Positions 1 through 8,161 of a DNA stretch of 64,000 nucleotides are shown piece by piece. How positions within the stretch are numbered: the first letter of the stretch is position 1; each line of letters begins with the position of its first letter. The position numbers were made by a program, and so were the translations under genes. The notes below the pieces were generated by a model, which was not told the DNA's origin, made no database searches, and worked only from the letters and a program-made list of their open reading frames with translations. Source of the stretch: Streptomyces caniferus (GTDB lineage Bacteria > Actinomycetota > Actinomycetes > Streptomycetales > Streptomycetaceae); assembly GCF_009811555.1 (NCBI RefSeq), contig NZ_BLIN01000005.1, forward strand, positions 3,853,501-3,917,500, written 5' to 3'.

Positions 1-720
1 CCGGTCGTACGCCGCGTCGCCGACGCCCACCGCGGCACCGACGACCAGCCGGCCCTCGGCGTCCTTGGCGGCGTTCGGGTACTTCTCGGCCTTGACGAAG
101 TCCTTGACCGTGATCAGACCCTTGAGCACGCCCGCCTCGTCGACCAGCGGAAGCTTCTCGATCTTGTGGCGGCGCAGCAGCTCGATGGCGTCCTCGCCGG
201 AGATGCCGACCTTGCCGGTGACCAGCGGCATCGGCGTCATGACCTCGCGGACCTGACGGCTGCGGTCCATCTCGAAGGCCATGTCGCGGTTGGTCACGAT
301 GCCCAGCAGCTTGCCCGCGGCGTCGGTGACCGGCACTCCGCTGATGCGGAACTTGGCACAGAGCGCGTCGGCGTCGGCGAGCGAGGCGTCCGGGCGGACC
401 GTGATCGGGTCGGTGACCATGCCGGACTCGGAGCGCTTGACCAGGTCGACCTGGTTGGCCTGGTCCTCGATGGACAGGTTGCGGTGCAGTACGCCCGCGC
501 CGCCCTGCCGCGCCATGGCGATGGCCATGCGCGCCTCGGTGACCTTGTCCATCGCCGCGGACAGCAGCGGGATGTTCACCGCGACGTTGCGCGAGACCCG
601 GGAAGCGGTGCTCACCGTGTTCGGCAGCACCTCCGACGCGCCGGGCAGCAGCAGCACGTCGTCGTATGTCAGCCCGAGCATGGCGAATTTGGCGGGCATA
701 CCGTCGACGTTGTCACTCAT
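1..720 (-). CDS. guaB: IMP dehydrogenase, N-terminal part (cut by window edge)
   Basis: Inosine-5'-monophosphate dehydrogenase oxidises IMP to XMP with NAD+, the committed step of guanine nucleotide synthesis in the cytoplasm. The 240 codons present start MSDNVDGMPAKF and carry the IMPDH signature region (TYDDVLLLPG near residue 18, NIPLLSAAMD near 50). The paired CBS domains inserted in the barrel span roughly residues 95-220 (ISGVPVTD, KIEKLPLVD). The catalytic Cys loop and the C-terminal barrel lie beyond base 1. The ATG at 718-720 follows GGGGAAGG. The gene is transcribed leftward out of the window. Position next to a sigma factor and bldM matches Streptomyces guaB. Confidence 0.97.
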   Translation of the reverse strand, partial: MSDNVDGMPAKFAMLGLTYDDVLLLPGASEVLPNTVSTASRVSRNVAVNIPLLSAAMDKVTEARMAIAMARQGGAGVLHRNLSIEDQANQVDLVKRSESGMVTDPITVRPDASLADADALCAKFRISGVPVTDAAGKLLGIVTNRDMAFEMDRSRQVREVMTPMPLVTGKVGISGEDAIELLRRHKIEKLPLVDEAGVLKGLITVKDFVKAEKYPNAAKDAEGRLVVGAAVGVGDAAYDR

Positions 721-858
721 GACACCTTCCCCAATGCTCTTGCCTCAGCGCGGACTCCCATGCTAACGGCCTAAGGAAGTGTCCCAATCCACGAGCGATG
801 AGGGCCTCGTCACTTGTGTATTTCTACGGCGATATTCCGCCGCGTACGCCAGGATCTG

Positions 859-1530
859 CTACTGCTCGGCGAGCGCCCGCAGCCTGCTCAGCGCACGGTG
901 CTGGGCGACCCGCACCGCGCCGGGCGACATCCCCAGCATCTGCCCGGTCTCCTCGGCGGTCAGCCCCACGGCGACCCTCAGCAGCACCAGCTCGCGCTGG
1001 TTCTCCGGAAGATTCGCCAGCAGCTTCTTGGCCCACTCGGCGTCGCTGCTGAGCAGCGCCCGCTCCTCGGGGCCGAGGGAGTCGTCCGGCTGCTCGGGCA
1101 TCTCGTCGGACGGCACGGCCGTGCTGCCCGGATGCCGCATCGCGGCCCGCTGCAGATCGGCGACCTTGTGACCGGCGATGGCGAAGACGAACGCCTCGAA
1201 GGGTTTGCCGGTGTCGCGGTAGCGCGGCAGCGCGCAGAGCACCGCGACACACACTTCCTGCGCCAGGTCCTCGACGAAGTGGCGAGCGTCACCCGGCAGT
1301 CTCGACAGCCGGGTGCGGCAATAGCGCAGCGCGAGGGGGTGCACATGGGCCAGAAGATCGTGGGTGGCCCGCTGGTCACCCTCGACAGCACGCGCGACGA
1401 GAGCGCCGATTTCCTGCTTCCCGTCATCACGCATCGGACCATGGTGCCTTGGCGCCGCACGATCCGCGGCATCAGGTCCGTACTTGTGCACTGAAGCGTT
1501 ATGCGCGGCAGGTGCGCCGGCTGCTGTCAT
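859..1530 (-). CDS. ECF-type RNA polymerase sigma factor (SigD-like)
   Basis: This 223-residue sigma-70 family protein of the group IV (ECF) type would direct RNA polymerase to a specialised promoter set. Region 2 lies at about residues 50-115 ([13 protein letters not shown], then the HKVADLQR recognition helix). Region 4 lies at about 165-220 ([12 protein letters not shown], then the helix-turn-helix ending [13 protein letters not shown]). The ATG at 1528-1530 was chosen because GGGAGG lies 9 nt upstream; the frame stays open to 1698 and a Met also occurs at 1434. No anti-sigma gene is adjacent. Position between guaB and a whiB-like gene parallels mycobacterial sigD, but orthology is inferred from context. 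Confidence 0.9.
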   Translation of the reverse strand: MTAAGAPAAHNASVHKYGPDAADRAAPRHHGPMRDDGKQEIGALVARAVEGDQRATHDLLAHVHPLALRYCRTRLSRLPGDARHFVEDLAQEVCVAVLCALPRYRDTGKPFEAFVFAIAGHKVADLQRAAMRHPGSTAVPSDEMPEQPDDSLGPEERALLSSDAEWAKKLLANLPENQRELVLLRVAVGLTAEETGQMLGMSPGAVRVAQHRALSRLRALAEQ

Positions 1531-1717
1531 CTCCTGCGCCCTCCCCTCGTGCCCGACCGACCCGTCCCCGAGGAACTCCATACCTCCAAGGATGCGGCAC
1601 CGCGCGGGGAATCGGACCGCGGTGGTACGCCGACGGTTGCGGGGCACCCTGTCACCCCGCCCGCCGCAGGGCGGGCGGGGATCTCCACTCCCCCGCATCG
1701 CTGCACGTCACAACGCC

Positions 1718-2329
1718 TTAGCGGACCAGTCCCCAGCGGAAGCCCAGGGCCACCGCATGCGCCCGGTCGGAGGCGCCGAGTTTCTTGAAAAGGCGCCGCG
1801 CGTGGGTCTTGACCGTGTCCTCCGACAAGAACAGCTCACGGCCGATCTCGGCGTTCGAACGGCCGTGACTCATGCCCTCCAGTACTTGGATCTCGCGCGC
1901 GGTCAGCGTCGGCGCGGCACCCATCTCGGCGGACCGCAGCCGGCGCGGGGCGAGCCGCCACGTCGGGTCGGCGAGCGCCTGGGTCACCGTCGCCCGCAGC
2001 TCGGCGCGCGAGGCGTCCTTGTGCAGATAGCCACGGGCTCCGGCGGCGACCGCGAGCGCGACACCGTCCAGATCCTCGGCCACCGTGAGCATGATGATCC
2101 GGGCGCCGGGATCGGCGGACAGCAGCCGGCGCACGGTCTCGACACCGCCGAGACCGGGCATCCGTACGTCCATCAAAATCAGATCCGAGCGATCGGCACC
2201 CCAGCGGCGGAGGACTTCCTCGCCGTTGGCCGCGGTCGTCACACGCTCGACGCCGGGCACGGTCGCAACCGCCCGACGGAGCGCCTCTCGGGCAAGCGGG
2301 GAGTCGTCGCAGACGAGGACGGATGTCAT
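1718..2329 (-). CDS. bldM: BldM, orphan NarL/LuxR-family response regulator
   Basis: BldM is a developmental transcription factor needed for aerial hyphae and sporulation in Streptomyces. It acts as a homodimer and, with WhiI, as a heterodimer (published work on the family). The 203-residue protein has a receiver domain (residues 1-120; acidic pair D8-D9, candidate phospho-acceptor D54, T82, K104) and a C-terminal LuxR-type helix-turn-helix (about 137-200, LTAREIQVLEGM then SEDTVKTHARRL). No histidine kinase gene is nearby, as expected for an orphan regulator. The ATG at 2327-2329 follows GGAGG with 6-nt spacing; an upstream in-frame start at 2389 is rejected. A BldN-type promoter lies upstream. 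Confidence 0.97.
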   Translation of the reverse strand: MTSVLVCDDSPLAREALRRAVATVPGVERVTTAANGEEVLRRWGADRSDLILMDVRMPGLGGVETVRRLLSADPGARIIMLTVAEDLDGVALAVAAGARGYLHKDASRAELRATVTQALADPTWRLAPRRLRSAEMGAAPTLTAREIQVLEGMSHGRSNAEIGRELFLSEDTVKTHARRLFKKLGASDRAHAVALGFRWGLVR

Positions 2330-2452
2330 GACCGCCCTCCGCAGCTGATGCGCGTCACCTTGAGCCTCCAGGCTGGTACGTATCGTCACCTGTGCGATTG
2401 GCGGCCTCGGACATCTGCCCGACGCCTACCTCTGCCAACCGCCTCCGCACTC

Positions 2453-2480
2453 TCAACGACGGTCACTCGAAAGAGTTACG
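2453..2480 (-). promoter_or_regulatory. BldN-type promoter of bldM
   Basis: Reading the minus strand, CGTAAC (2480-2475) and CGTTGA (2458-2453) are separated by 16 nt. This equals the published consensus for the developmental sigma factor BldN (CGTAAC-N16-CGTTGA), whose best known target is bldMp1. The -10 lies about 124 nt upstream of the bldM start. GAGTGACC within the spacer resembles one half of a BldD box (AGTGA), but no second half is evident. Confidence 0.82.
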
Positions 2481-2634
2481 GCTTCGGCGACCGAGTTCAG
2501 CACGCTCCGTAAGGAGCCGGATACGCAGACGACTCAATGGGCGACCGGCATCCGCGCGTGCACCCTATGCCCTATTTGGCTCTCTTTCTTCCATTTTCGT
2601 GGTGACTATGACTAGATTCGCAATGAGTCATATT

Positions 2635-2659
2635 TACATCTACTTCGACAGTAGATGTA
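2635..2659. promoter_or_regulatory. AT-rich inverted repeat upstream of whiD
   Basis: A perfect 9-bp inverted repeat, TACATCTAC / GTAGATGTA, is separated by TTCGACA. It is about 50 bp upstream of the whiD ATG, in an AT-rich stretch (2570-2660) that stands out in this GC-rich DNA. A second inverted pair, ATGACT (2608-2613) and AGTCAT (2626-2631), sits just upstream. The rest of the 379-bp bldM-whiD intergenic region shows only the bldM promoter. The position suggests an operator or hairpin in the whiD promoter or leader; no binding protein can be named. Confidence 0.5.
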
Positions 2660-2708
2660 CCGTCGTGAGCACCGAGCCCGAATCAGCATCGCTTCGAGGG
2701 GACAAGCA

Positions 2709-3041
2709 ATGGCAGATTTCTCCCGCCTCCCGGGCCCGAACGCAGACCTCTGGGACTGGCAGCTGCTCGCCGCCTGCCGCGGCGTGGACAGCTCGCTCTT
2801 CTTCCATCCCGAGGGTGAGCGTGGAGCGGCCCGTAGCGCGCGTGAGACATCGGCGAAGGAGGTCTGCATGCGCTGCCCGGTACGGGCCGAGTGCGCGGCG
2901 CATGCGCTGGCCGTCCGTGAGCCCTACGGGGTGTGGGGCGGCCTGACGGAGGACGAACGCGAGGAACTCATGGGCCGGGCCCGTCACCGGCTGATCCCCG
3001 CGTCCTCCATGACCGGTCCCGCGGGCGTCTCCGGCGCCTGA
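2709..3041 (+). CDS. whiD: WhiD, WhiB-family iron-sulfur transcription factor
   Basis: WhiD is a Wbl-family protein that binds a [4Fe-4S] cluster and works with the principal sigma factor; in Streptomyces it is required for late spore maturation. The 110-residue protein has the four cluster ligands C23, C53, C56 and C62 (CMRCPVRAEC) and the GVWGG turn near residue 80, followed by a basic stretch (RARHR). The ATG at 2709 follows GAGGGG with 7-nt spacing; an in-frame ATG at 2655 would add 18 residues and lacks a ribosome site. It is divergent from bldM, the known Streptomyces arrangement. Confidence 0.96.
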   Translation: MADFSRLPGPNADLWDWQLLAACRGVDSSLFFHPEGERGAARSARETSAKEVCMRCPVRAECAAHALAVREPYGVWGGLTEDEREELMGRARHRLIPASSMTGPAGVSGA

Positions 3042-3096
3042 GACTTCGGGAGCGCATCGCCCCTGAAGAAACGTTCCTGCATGGCTGCACGACCGC

Positions 3097-3125
3097 AGCC
3101 CGCAGGAGAGGCGGGGGCTCCTTTT
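3097..3125 (+). terminator. Probable Rho-independent terminator after whiD
   Basis: AGCCCGC (3097-3103) pairs with GCGGGGGCT (3111-3119) and is followed by CCTTTT. The hairpin lies about 55 bp after the whiD stop. It ends about 90 bp before the stop of the convergent LysR gene. Confidence 0.45.
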
Positions 3126-3213
3126 GTGTCGCGGCCCTTCACGTCCCCTCGCGCCGCGTCCCGCGCGTCCCCCGTGTCCCCTTCCCGCGTCGCCTTCGCG
3201 TCCCCTCGCGCCC

Positions 3214-4125
3214 TCAGCGCCCCGCGGCATCCGCCAGCCGGTCGAGCGTCGCCTCGACGGCGGGGACCTGCGCCAGGTCCGGCAGCGTGAGCGCGACGAT
3301 CTCGCGGTGCACGGCGGGCTCCATCCGTATCGCCGTGGCCCCCTTGGGGCGTACCGACTCCAGGGTGAGCTCCGGCAGCGCGGCGACGCCCAGGCCCGCG
3401 CCGACCAGGCCGATCACCGCCGGATAGTCGTCCGTCGCGAAATCGATGCGCGGGGTGAAGCCCGCGCTCTCGCAGACCTCCACGAGATGCCTGCGGCAGC
3501 GGGGGCAGCCCGCGATCCAGGCCTCGTCGGCCAGCTCGGCGAACTGCGCGGTGCCGGCCTTCGCCAGCCGGTGACCGTCCGGCACCAGGCCGACCAGCCG
3601 GTCCGCCAGGATCGGGCGGACCACCAGGTCGTCCCACTCCGCCCCGGCCGCCGGGTCCGCGCCGCGCACCTCCGGATAGCGGAAGGCCAGCGCGATCTCG
3701 CAGTCGCCGTTGCGCAGCATCTCGATGGAGCGCGGCGGCTCGGCCTCGACCAGGGAGACGCGGGTGCCGGGGTGGGCGGCGCGCATCTTCGCCAGGGCGG
3801 TGGGCACCAGCGTCGAGCTGCCGGAGGGGAAGGACACCAGCCGCACCCGCCCCGCGCGCAGGCCCGCGATGGCCGCGATCTCCTCCTCGGCCGCGGTGAG
3901 CCCGGCCAGGATGCCCACGGCGTGCCGTACGAGCGCCTCACCCGCCTGGGTCAGCCGCATCTCGCGGCCGGCGCGGACCAGCAGCGGGGTGCCGGCGGAC
4001 TGTTCCAGGGCCTTCATCTGTTGGCTGACGGCCGGCTGGGTGCAGCCCAGTTCGCGCGCGGCGGCGGAGAACGAGCCGGTCCTGGCGACGGCACGCAGCA
4101 CACGGAGATGACGGGCCTCGATCAT
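3214..4125 (-). CDS. LysR-family transcriptional regulator
   Basis: A 303-residue LysR-type regulator. The N-terminal winged helix-turn-helix spans residues 5-62 (FSAAARELGCTQPAVSQQMK). A linker helix leads to a periplasmic-binding-protein-like effector domain (about 90-300), where the ligand would bind. It is transcribed away from the MOSC-domain gene with 159 bp between the two starts, so that gene is the likeliest target. A CAAG-N11-CTTG inverted repeat begins 5 bp from its start codon, compatible with autoregulation. The effector cannot be predicted. Confidence 0.92.
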   Translation of the reverse strand: MIEARHLRVLRAVARTGSFSAAARELGCTQPAVSQQMKALEQSAGTPLLVRAGREMRLTQAGEALVRHAVGILAGLTAAEEEIAAIAGLRAGRVRLVSFPSGSSTLVPTALAKMRAAHPGTRVSLVEAEPPRSIEMLRNGDCEIALAFRYPEVRGADPAAGAEWDDLVVRPILADRLVGLVPDGHRLAKAGTAQFAELADEAWIAGCPRCRRHLVEVCESAGFTPRIDFATDDYPAVIGLVGAGLGVAALPELTLESVRPKGATAIRMEPAVHREIVALTLPDLAQVPAVEATLDRLADAAGR

Positions 4126-4129
4126 GCCT

Positions 4130-4148
4130 CAAGCATAAGCGAGTCTTG
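4130..4148. promoter_or_regulatory. Candidate LysR-type operator
   Basis: CAAG (4130-4133) and CTTG (4145-4148) form an inverted repeat with an 11-nt spacer, in the divergent promoter region. The geometry fits a LysR-type site; the sequence is short and could arise by chance. Confidence 0.3.
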
Positions 4149-4284
4149 GGTTGACCGGGAAAAATAGAGTCGATGCTTTTGGGAAGGAGAGCTAGCGTGG
4201 GACGGGATCGAGAACATGCGTGATCGGGGACGCCCCCGACGGGACTTCCCACGGACCACGCCGATCGAGCGACGGAGCACCGTT

Positions 4285-4950
4285 ATGAAGCTGCTGACCG
4301 TGAACCTGGGGCGGCCCACCCCGTCCGAGCACACCGACGCCGAGGGCGGCACGGGCATCGACAAGCGGCCCGTGGACGGCCCGGTGGCGGTCACCGCCCC
4401 CGGCCCCCACGGCACCGCGGGCAGCGGGCTGGCCGGTGACGCGGTGGTCGACCTGCGCCACCACGGCGGCGACGACCAGGCCGTCTACGCCTACGCGCGC
4501 GAGGACCTGGACGAATGGCAGCGGGAGCTGGGCCGCGAGCTGCCCAACGGGTACTTCGGCGAGAACCTCACCACGTCGGGCGTCGAGGTCACCGGCGCCC
4601 GGATCGGCGAACGCTGGCGGGTCGGCCCGCGGCTGCTGCTGGAGGTCACCTCACCGCGCACCCCCTGCCGTACGTTCCACGGCTGGATGGGCGAGCACGG
4701 CTGGATCAAGCGGTTCACCCAGGCTGCGGTGCCCGGCGCGTATCTACGGGTGATCGAGCCGGGCGAGATCCGCGCGGGGGACGCCGTCGACGTGGTGTAC
4801 CGCCCGGATCACGAGGTGACGATCGGTCTGACCTTCCAGGCCCTGACCAGCCGACGGGAGCTGATGCCGCGGCTGCTGGAGGCGGGCGAGGCGCTCCATG
4901 AGGAGGCCCGGCGCAAGGCGTTGAAGTACGCGGCACAGCAGGGGCGTTGA
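4285..4950 (+). CDS. MOSC-domain protein (YiiM-like)
   Basis: A 221-residue MOSC-domain protein. MOSC domains occur in molybdenum-cofactor sulfurases and in YiiM/MARC-like proteins that handle activated sulfur or reduce N-hydroxylated bases. Typical features are the DLRHHGGDDQAVYAY block (about residues 56-70), GYFGENLTT (about 93-101) and the conserved Cys in RTPCRTF (about 132), the candidate sulfur or Mo ligand. The C-terminus (TFQALTSRRELMPRLLEAG) matches the short 3-alpha segment of YiiM-like members. The ATG at 4285 follows GGAG; an in-frame ATG at 4216 lacks one. The substrate is unknown. Confidence 0.9.
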   Translation: MKLLTVNLGRPTPSEHTDAEGGTGIDKRPVDGPVAVTAPGPHGTAGSGLAGDAVVDLRHHGGDDQAVYAYAREDLDEWQRELGRELPNGYFGENLTTSGVEVTGARIGERWRVGPRLLLEVTSPRTPCRTFHGWMGEHGWIKRFTQAAVPGAYLRVIEPGEIRAGDAVDVVYRPDHEVTIGLTFQALTSRRELMPRLLEAGEALHEEARRKALKYAAQQGR

Positions 4951-5137
4951 GCCGCGGGAGTGTCGCGCGCCGACTCCGGGGGCCGGCCGGGGCGGCCCGC
5001 GGCTGCCGGGCGGCGAGGGGTCGCGCAGGCGGTGGGCAGTGGGCCCGGCGGCCCGGTCGCCGGCGGGCCGGACGGCCCGGCCGCGCCGCCGGGGGGAGGG
5101 GCGCGGGCGTCGTGCCCCGGGCGGATAGCGTGCCCGT

Positions 5138-5911
5138 ATGACGACTGCATTGATCACGGGAGCGACGGCGGGCATCGGGGCGGCGTTCGCCCGGCGGCTC
5201 GCGAGTGACGGCCACAGCGTGGTGCTGGTCGCGCGCGACGAGAAGCGACTGCACGAGCAGGCCACCGAGTTGCACGACCGGCACGGCATCGAGGCCGAGG
5301 TGCTGAGCGCCGATCTGGCCACCGAGGAGGGCATCGCCGCCGTCGAGGCGCGGCTCTCGGACACCAAGCACCCGGTGGATCTGCTGGTGAACAACGCCGG
5401 ATTCGGCAACAAGGGCGAATACCTCGAAGTCTCGATGGCCGACGAGCTGACGATGCTGAAGGTGCACTGCGAGGCGGTGCTCCGGCTGACCACGGCCGGG
5501 GTGCGCGGGATGCGGGACCGCCGGCGGGGCGCGGTGGTCAATGTGGCGTCGGTGGCGGCGTTCGTGCCGCGCGGCACCTACGGCGCGAGCAAGGCGTGGG
5601 TCGTGCAGTTCACCCAGGGCGCCGCGCGGGATCTGGCGGGCAGCGGCGTCCGGCTGATGGCGCTGTGCCCGGGGTTCGTGCGGACCGAGTTCCACCAGCG
5701 GGCCGGGATGGGGACGGACAACATCCCCGGATGGATGTGGCTGGACGCGGACAAGCTGGTCGACGCCGCGATGAAGGATCTGACGCGGGGGAAGTCCCTC
5801 TCCATTCCGGACCCGCGGTACAAGGCGCTCATGGGTGCCGTGAAGCTGGCGCCCCGTGGGGTGCTGGGCGGTATGACGTCCCGTACCGGCCGTAAGTACG
5901 GGCCTCGCTGA
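5138..5911 (+). CDS. Short-chain dehydrogenase/reductase
   Basis: A 257-residue classical SDR oxidoreductase using NAD(P)H. The cofactor motif TGATAGIG is at residues 7-14, NNAG at 85-88, and the catalytic triad is S138, Y148 and K152 (YGASK). R33 after the second beta strand (VARDEKR) favours NADP(H). The ATG at 5138 has only a weak upstream purine run. It stands alone between the MOSC gene and a convergent DUF2264 gene, and nothing in the context fixes the substrate. Confidence 0.92.
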   Translation: MTTALITGATAGIGAAFARRLASDGHSVVLVARDEKRLHEQATELHDRHGIEAEVLSADLATEEGIAAVEARLSDTKHPVDLLVNNAGFGNKGEYLEVSMADELTMLKVHCEAVLRLTTAGVRGMRDRRRGAVVNVASVAAFVPRGTYGASKAWVVQFTQGAARDLAGSGVRLMALCPGFVRTEFHQRAGMGTDNIPGWMWLDADKLVDAAMKDLTRGKSLSIPDPRYKALMGAVKLAPRGVLGGMTSRTGRKYGPR

Positions 5912-5927
5912 CGTGGTGTGACGTCCC

Positions 5928-5950
5928 GCGGCGCCGGGGGCCGGCGCCGC
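5928..5950. terminator. Strong GC hairpin between convergent genes
   Basis: A perfect 10-bp stem, GCGGCGCCGG / CCGGCGCCGC, with a GGG loop, begins 17 bp after the SDR stop. It has no T-tract. It is positioned to act as a terminator for the SDR gene and possibly for the convergent DUF2264 gene. Confidence 0.5.
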
Positions 5951-5982
5951 GTTGGTGTGCCCTTCCGCTTCGAGGGCTCCCG

Positions 5983-6013
5983 GGGCCGTGGTGGCGGGCG
6001 GCCCCCACGGCCC
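5983..6013. terminator. Second hairpin between SDR and DUF2264 genes
   Basis: GGGCCGTG (5983-5990) pairs with CACGGCCC (6006-6013). It lies just beyond the DUF2264 stop codon and could terminate that transcript. Confidence 0.35.
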
Positions 6014-6031
6014 GGCCTGGGCAACTGCCGC

Positions 6032-8005
6032 TCACGCCCCGGCCCCCGGCCCCTCCCGCCCGTCGCCTCCCGTGGGCGGGAGGGACAGGACCAGGTGAGC
6101 ACGGGTGCCGTCCTGCCAGGTGACATGGATGTCGTGGCCCGTCAGGCGAAGGGCCGCCAGGGTATGTACGGGGGCGGGGTCGGGCTCTCCCGTCAGAGAG
6201 ACCAGGGCCACGAAGAGGGCGCCCCCGGGACCGGAGGTGATGCGGCCCTCCAGGACGGCGGTTTCGGTGCCGGGGCCGAAGAGGGTGCTTCCCGTCGGGG
6301 TTCGGCGCGGCGGGGTGTCGTAGCCGTGGACGCCATGGAGTTGGGCGGTGGGGCCGTCGGGCGTGGTGGCCCAGCCCGTCTGGCGTACCCGGGTGCCGGG
6401 GGCGGCGCCGGTGACCAGGTGGGCGCGGAGTTCGGCGCGGCCGTGGACGAGGGTGGCGGACAGGATGCGGAGGCCCGGGAGAGCGCTGCCGTCGGCATGA
6501 CGGGGTGTGTGGGTGGAGGAGACCCAGCCGGGGCCGGTGGCGTGCGGGGTGGCGGGGCCGCGGGTGGTGGGGCGGCCGTCGAGGAGCAGGCCGAAGTGGT
6601 TGTCGGGCAGGGACCGGCCGTCGGCGGTGGGCGCTGTGGGGCCGGTGCGGGTGGAGTAGGCGAAGCGGGCGTAGTACGGGTCGGGGGCGGCGCGGGTGGA
6701 GTTGCTGCCGTGGTTGTGGAGGCGGACCAGGCCGTCGGAGGCGGTGGACTGCAGGAGCAGGCCGGTGCGGCCGAGGGGGCGGGCGGTGTCCGCGGTTTCG
6801 GCGGGGAGCGGGGCCTCGGGGGCGGTCCAGGCGGGGTGATCTGCGGGGAGCAGGAGGCCGAGGAAGCCCTTGGCCGCCCAGTAGGGGGAAGCCGGGCCCG
6901 AGTAGCTCTGGAGCATCGGTGCGTAGGGGCCGTACCAGCCGAGCGGTAGCAGGCCCGCCTCGGTGACGGCGCCCCGGTCGAGGAAGTGGCGCAGGGCCCC
7001 GGAGGCGAGGCGGCGGGTCGCACCGGGGGCGAGCGGGGTGTGGCCGGTGAGGGCGCCCAGCCACGGGGCGGCGGTGGCGGCGAAGCGGTAGGTGAGGGAG
7101 CGGCCGAACGGCAGGGGCGCGCCGTTGGCGTCGAAGAGCCGGGTACAGCTGTCCAGTTGGGCGCTCAGGCGGGCGCCGTAGGTGGCCAGGAGCGTCCGGT
7201 CGGCGGCGAGGTGGGCGTGCAGGACCGGGTAGAAGTGCAGCGCCCAGGCGTTGTAGTGGTCGAAGGCGCGGTTGTCGCCGTCCGAGTACCAGCCGTCGCC
7301 GCGGTACCAGTCCTCGATACGGGCCAGCGCACGGTCGATGGCGGCCCCGGCGCGTACGGTCTCGATGCCCACGTCGGCGAGGAAGCCGCCGACGGTGAGG
7401 CCGAAGAGCCACCAGTTGTTGTCGACGGGGGAAGGACCGAGGGCGGGCAGCAGCCACTCGACGAGACGGGCGCGGACCTCGTCGTCGAGGTGGTCCCACA
7501 GCCAGGGGCGGGTCAGGCGCAGGCCGAGGGCGACCGAGGCGGCCTCGACGCGGGCCTGGCGGACGGCGTCGATACGGGGCCAGGAGTCGGGGTCGGTGCC
7601 CGTCGACGCGGGTGCGGACGTGGGGCTCCGGGTGCCCGCGGCCAGGCCTTCGGCGTAGCGGGAGAGGTGGGCGTGCGGGTCGTGGCCGTTGTCGCCGGCG
7701 ACTCTGAGGGCGGCGAGCAGGAACGTGCGGGCGAAGCCTTCGAGGCCGTCCGAACGGGGACCGGAGGAGCTGGGGCGGGCCCCGGGGAAGGCGATCAGGC
7801 CGTTCCGGGGCGACGCGTAGGGGGCCGTGGCGCGGAGCAGTCCGTCGGCCGTCGCCTCCCAGTGCGCGCGGGTCCAGCCGGTGTAGGCGCTGCGGCGGCG
7901 GTCCTCGGGCGGGAGGGGGAAGGGGAGCGACACGGGCGGGTGGGGTGGGTGGTGCCGAGGGTGCCTGTGGGGTGGGAGGTGGGGCTCGGCGTGCGGCGCG
8001 GACAT
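6032..8005 (-). CDS. DUF2264 domain-containing protein
   Basis: A 657-residue protein that fits the DUF2264 family, often found beside carbohydrate-uptake or degradation genes; no activity is assigned here. The N-terminal half is an alpha-helical, tryptophan- and aromatic-rich region (NNWWLFGL, DWYRGDGWYSDGDNRAFDHYN, about residues 190-260) suggesting an alpha/alpha toroid. A C-terminal beta-rich part starts after about residue 420. The first 35 residues are His/Pro-rich and look disordered. The ATG at 8003-8005 follows GGGGGAAG; an in-frame upstream codon would add 14 residues. No signal peptide is evident, so it is probably cytoplasmic. It diverges from a D-hydroxyacid dehydrogenase gene with repeated sequences between them. 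Confidence 0.85.
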   Translation of the reverse strand: MSAPHAEPHLPPHRHPRHHPPHPPVSLPFPLPPEDRRRSAYTGWTRAHWEATADGLLRATAPYASPRNGLIAFPGARPSSSGPRSDGLEGFARTFLLAALRVAGDNGHDPHAHLSRYAEGLAAGTRSPTSAPASTGTDPDSWPRIDAVRQARVEAASVALGLRLTRPWLWDHLDDEVRARLVEWLLPALGPSPVDNNWWLFGLTVGGFLADVGIETVRAGAAIDRALARIEDWYRGDGWYSDGDNRAFDHYNAWALHFYPVLHAHLAADRTLLATYGARLSAQLDSCTRLFDANGAPLPFGRSLTYRFAATAAPWLGALTGHTPLAPGATRRLASGALRHFLDRGAVTEAGLLPLGWYGPYAPMLQSYSGPASPYWAAKGFLGLLLPADHPAWTAPEAPLPAETADTARPLGRTGLLLQSTASDGLVRLHNHGSNSTRAAPDPYYARFAYSTRTGPTAPTADGRSLPDNHFGLLLDGRPTTRGPATPHATGPGWVSSTHTPRHADGSALPGLRILSATLVHGRAELRAHLVTGAAPGTRVRQTGWATTPDGPTAQLHGVHGYDTPPRRTPTGSTLFGPGTETAVLEGRITSGPGGALFVALVSLTGEPDPAPVHTLAALRLTGHDIHVTWQDGTRAHLVLSLPPTGGDGREGPGAGA

Positions 8006-8094
8006 GGCTTCCCCCTGGGACGGTGGGCGGCGGCCGGGCGACGGCATCCTTCAACCGCGGCCGACGGCACGTCAATCGCCGCGCACGGGGAGGG

Positions 8095-8161
8095 CGTCGA
8101 ACGGCCGGCCGGCAGGGCATCGACGACCGGTTCACCGGGCATCGAACGACCGGTTCCCGGG
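8095..8161. repeat. Three tandem imperfect 22-23 bp repeats in a divergent promoter
   Basis: Copies lie at 8095-8117, 8118-8139 and 8140-8161, head to tail. Copies 2 and 3 share CATCGA, CGACCGGTTC and CCGGG and differ by single-base insertions; copy 1 is more diverged (CGTCGA then GGCCGGCCGG). Each has a palindromic centre (ACCGGT or GGCCGGCC). They lie in the 238-bp region between the DUF2264 and dehydrogenase starts and look like multiple operator sites for one regulator. Confidence 0.55.

Noticed and set aside
1531..1698. Longer N-terminus for the ECF sigma factor
   Set aside because: The extra 56 residues are Arg/Pro-rich without sigma-factor similarity, and the start at 1530 has a good ribosome site.
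3567..4167. Long plus-strand frames opposite the LysR gene
   Set aside because: They have no motifs and are opposite a clear LysR protein with a helix-turn-helix.
4151..4170. TTGACC followed by TAGAGT as a promoter of the MOSC gene
   Set aside because: The spacer is only 8 nt, far too short for a sigma-70-type promoter.
5829..8135. 768-codon minus-strand frame overlapping the DUF2264 gene
   Set aside because: The translation is Arg/Pro-rich and lacks any domain. The other minus-strand frame gives the DUF2264 protein with a ribosome site.
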